Positions 5,189 through 7,130 of a DNA stretch of 7,130 nucleotides are shown here, one piece after another. The number at the start of each line of letters is the position of its first letter. The stretch's first letter is position 1. This stretch comes from Lachnospiraceae bacterium UBA3801 (GTDB taxonomy: Bacteria; Bacillota; Clostridia; Lachnospirales; Lachnospiraceae): contig DFEN01000004.1 of the NCBI GenBank assembly GCA_002368685.1, forward strand, positions 1 through 7,130. The letters are read 5' to 3'. The position numbers and the translations under genes are program-made. A model generated the notes under the pieces. That model was not told the DNA's origin. It made no database searches and saw nothing but the letters and a program-made list of their open reading frames with translations.

Positions 5189-6631
5189 TTAGTCAACAAA
5201 TTCTACACCGGCAAGAAGTTCTTTCTTAGTTTCATATAATTTTTGTGAAAGATCCAGGTAATGAATATGAGGATTATAGAATCTCTGTTCCTCTTCCCAT
5301 ACCTCATTTGCGAGCTGATGCTTTACAAAATCCTGTATCTCTTTAAGGGTTGGCTTTTCATATACAAGCTCACCATCTTTAAAGATAGTAACCTGAAGAG
5401 GCTTAGCATCAACATTTCTAAACTTCATATTCTTCCAAGGCTTAGTTGGATCTATAAATGTATAAGCATCACTGAAATCAGGCTCTTCATCCGCCATAGT
5501 AAGAAGATCTGCAATGGCATAACCTGTCTTTTTACTATAAACTCTATAAACCTTCTTCTTTCCAGGGTTTGTAATCTTTTCTACGTTTTCTGACACTTTA
5601 ATCTTTGGAATAAATGTGTCTCCTTCTTTAACAGCCACAAGCTTATAAACACCACCAAAAACAGGATCAGACTTAGAGGTGATCATTCTCTCACCCACAC
5701 CGTAAGAATTAATCTTAGCACCCTGCTTATTAAGAGAGTCAATCAGATATTCATCCACACTGTTAGAAACTACTACGCTACAATCCTGAAGGCCTTCTGC
5801 ATCAAGAGTTCTTCTAATCTTCTTAGAGAAATAAGCAAGGTCTCCACTATCTATACGAACACCCTTAAGCCTCTTACCCATTGGCTCTAAGACTTCATGA
5901 GCTACCTTTATAGCATTTACAAGTCCGCTTTCAAGAATGTCATATGTATCAATAAGAAGTACGCTGTTATCCGGATAGATTTCAGCATAAGCTTTAAACG
6001 CTTCATACTCTGATGGGAAGAATTCAACCCAGCTGTGAGCCATCGTTCCTACTGCAGTTACACCAAACTGCTGATCAGCCATTACTGTAGCGGTAGTATT
6101 TACACCACCTATATAACAAGCTCTTGTTCCCCATACAGCTGCATCAGGCCCCTGAGCTCGTCTAGCACCAAACTCCATAACCACTGCATCGCCCGCTGCT
6201 CTAGCTATACGATTAGCCTTTGTAGCGATAAGGGACTGGAAGTTAATGCATATAAGAAGCATTGTTTCTACTATCTGCGCCTCAATAATAGGAGCTGTAA
6301 CTGTTACTATAGGAATATTAGGATAAACTATAGTACCCTCTGGCACAGCCTCAATAGTACCTGTAAACTTAAAGTTTCTGAGATACTCGAGAAATCCATC
6401 ATCAAACATATTTCTTCCACGCAGATATTCGATGTCATCATCTGTAAACTTAAGTCCCTGAATATAATCAATCAGCATCTCAAGTCCAGCACTAACAACA
6501 AAACCGCCCCCATCAGGATTAGTTCTATAGAACATATCGAAAACCGCAATCTTGTCCTTATTCCCTGTAACATAGTAGCCATTTGCCATAGTTAACTCAT
6601 AATAATCCATAAGCATTGTAAGATTTCTCAT
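5189..6631 (-). CDS. pncB: Nicotinate phosphoribosyltransferase
   Basis: Cytosolic NAD-salvage enzyme (Preiss-Handler route) that joins nicotinate and phosphoribosyl pyrophosphate to give nicotinate mononucleotide, with ATP hydrolysis. It has 480 residues. The N-terminus MRNLTMLMDYYELTMANGYY is the family's characteristic opening. Other matches are EFGARRAQGPDAA (153-165), GTMAHSW with H199 at the position of the phosphorylated histidine, LIDTYD (226-231), VRIDSGDLAYFSKK (258-271) and the phosphate-binding region YGVGERMITSKSDP (310-323). The ATG at 6631 is chosen because AAGAGAGG (6640-6647) lies 8 bases before it and the protein then begins at the conserved sequence. An upstream ATG at 6682 overlaps the typA stop (TAATG) but would add 17 unconserved residues and has a poor ribosome binding site. 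Probably co-transcribed with typA, 50 bases upstream. Confidence 0.95.
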   Translation of the reverse strand: MRNLTMLMDYYELTMANGYYVTGNKDKIAVFDMFYRTNPDGGGFVVSAGLEMLIDYIQGLKFTDDDIEYLRGRNMFDDGFLEYLRNFKFTGTIEAVPEGTIVYPNIPIVTVTAPIIEAQIVETMLLICINFQSLIATKANRIARAAGDAVVMEFGARRAQGPDAAVWGTRACYIGGVNTTATVMADQQFGVTAVGTMAHSWVEFFPSEYEAFKAYAEIYPDNSVLLIDTYDILESGLVNAIKVAHEVLEPMGKRLKGVRIDSGDLAYFSKKIRRTLDAEGLQDCSVVVSNSVDEYLIDSLNKQGAKINSYGVGERMITSKSDPVFGGVYKLVAVKEGDTFIPKIKVSENVEKITNPGKKKVYRVYSKKTGYAIADLLTMADEEPDFSDAYTFIDPTKPWKNMKFRNVDAKPLQVTIFKDGELVYEKPTLKEIQDFVKHQLANEVWEEEQRFYNPHIHYLDLSQKLYETKKELLAGVEFVD

Positions 6632-6639
6632 ATTATATA

Positions 6640-6647
6640 CCTCTCTT
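6640..6647 (-). promoter_or_regulatory. Ribosome binding site deciding the pncB start
   Basis: AAGAGAGG on the minus strand is spaced 8 bases from the ATG at 6631. It supports this start over the ATG that overlaps the typA stop codon. Confidence 0.75.
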
Positions 6648-6681
6648 GATAAATATATCCTTTGCTTCGCTAAGGATAACA

Positions 6682-7130
6682 TTAGTTATTAGCCTGTCTA
6701 TTAGCTCTCATTCTCATACGAGAATCAAGTATCTTCTTTCTTATTCTAAGGTTTTCTGGTGTTATCTCAAGAAGCTCGTCTGTATCTAGGAAGTCTAAAG
6801 ACTGTTCAAGAGATAACTGTCTAGGAGGAACAAGCTTAAGTGCCTCATCTGATCCTGAAGAACGTGTATTTGTAAGATGCTTTGTCTTACAAACATTAAC
6901 TTCAATATCCTCCTGTCTTCCTGTCTCACCAACAACCATACCTGCATATACTTCTACGCCAGGACCTATAAAGAGTGTACCTCTCTCCTGCGCATTAAAG
7001 AGTCCATAAGTTACAGATGTACCAGCTTCAAATGCTATAAGACTTCCATTAGCTCTATAACTCATCTCGCCCTTAAAATAATCATATCCATCGAAAATAG
7101 TATTAATAACACCATTTCCCTTTGTTGCTG
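6682..7130 (-). CDS. typA: Ribosome-associated GTPase TypA/BipA, C-terminal end (cut by window edge)
   Basis: The last 148 residues of the translation-factor GTPase TypA/BipA, which binds ribosomes and helps 50S assembly and stress or cold adaptation. The GTPase and EF-G-like domains lie beyond the window. Visible hallmarks of the TypA C-terminal domain are TKGNGVINTIFDGYDYFKGE, then NGSLIAFEAG, TYGLFNAQERGTLFIGPG, VNVCKTKHLTNTRSSGSDEAL and the Arg/Lys-rich tail LRIRKKILDSRMRMR, which are unique to this family among translational GTPases. The frame is open to base 7130; the internal Met at 7065 is not a start, because family-typical sequence continues before it. The TAA stop is at 6682-6684, followed 50 bases later by pncB in the same direction with no visible terminator between. 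Confidence 0.97.
   Translation of the reverse strand, partial: ATKGNGVINTIFDGYDYFKGEMSYRANGSLIAFEAGTSVTYGLFNAQERGTLFIGPGVEVYAGMVVGETGRQEDIEVNVCKTKHLTNTRSSGSDEALKLVPPRQLSLEQSLDFLDTDELLEITPENLRIRKKILDSRMRMRANRQANN

Noticed and set aside
6035..6595. Plus-strand open frame of 186 codons
   Set aside because: Lies entirely antisense to pncB, is rich in Ser/Cys/Tyr as expected of a shadow frame, and matches no family.
5189..6682. Longer pncB form starting at the ATG overlapping the typA stop
   Set aside because: The extra 17 residues are not family-like, the ribosome binding site is weak, and a strong one precedes the ATG at 6631.
6682..7065. A separate small protein starting at the Met at 7065
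   Set aside because: The frame is open upstream to the window edge and encodes TypA-typical sequence before this Met.
1..7130. CRISPR array, insertion sequence, prophage or defence system
   Set aside because: No regularly spaced repeats, no transposase or recombinase frame and no terminal inverted repeats; the identified genes are mainly housekeeping.

Overview
This AT-rich window carries bacterial genes with AGGAGG-type ribosome binding sites, TTGACA/TATAAT-type promoters, a CIRCE heat-shock operator and clostridial-style protein variants. Together these point to a low-GC Firmicute, most likely a Clostridia/Lachnospiraceae-type anaerobe. That is an inference from sequence style, not a database match. 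Six protein genes are visible: four complete and two cut by the window edges. No tRNA, rRNA, CRISPR array or insertion sequence was seen.

Layout, left to right. (1) Bases 1-1001, minus strand: the N-terminal half of htpG (Hsp90), with an unusually long charged linker. (2) Bases 1002-1327: a regulatory intergenic region with a near-perfect CIRCE operator (HrcA site), a strong sigma-A promoter next to it, a second possible promoter further upstream, a GC-rich hairpin and short repeats. (3) Bases 1328-2476, minus: a membrane-anchored transglutaminase-like protein. (4) Bases 2477-2656: a divergent promoter region with a 22-bp-spaced direct repeat and a palindrome. (5) Bases 2657-4036, plus: argH, argininosuccinate lyase, the last step of arginine synthesis. 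(6) Bases 4037-4173: a convergent intergenic region with a strong bidirectional terminator. (7) Bases 4174-5094, minus: a cytoplasmic protein with a C-terminal FHA (phosphothreonine-binding) domain and an N-terminal domain resembling DUF6382. (8) Bases 5095-5188: a compact promoter bracketed by an 11-bp inverted repeat. (9) Bases 5189-6631, minus: nicotinate phosphoribosyltransferase (NAD salvage). (10) Bases 6682-7130, minus: the C-terminal end of the ribosome-associated GTPase TypA/BipA.

The genes are mostly housekeeping and do not form one pathway. typA and the nicotinate phosphoribosyltransferase gene probably share a transcript, being 50 bases apart with no visible promoter or terminator between them. 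The FHA gene follows in the same direction but has its own good promoter. argH is the only plus-strand gene and looks monocistronic. The least ordinary items are the eukaryote-like charged linker in HtpG, the CIRCE/dual-promoter arrangement of htpG, the FHA protein with a degenerate phosphopeptide loop, and the palindromic elements over the argH and FHA promoters. I found no convincing new multi-gene system.
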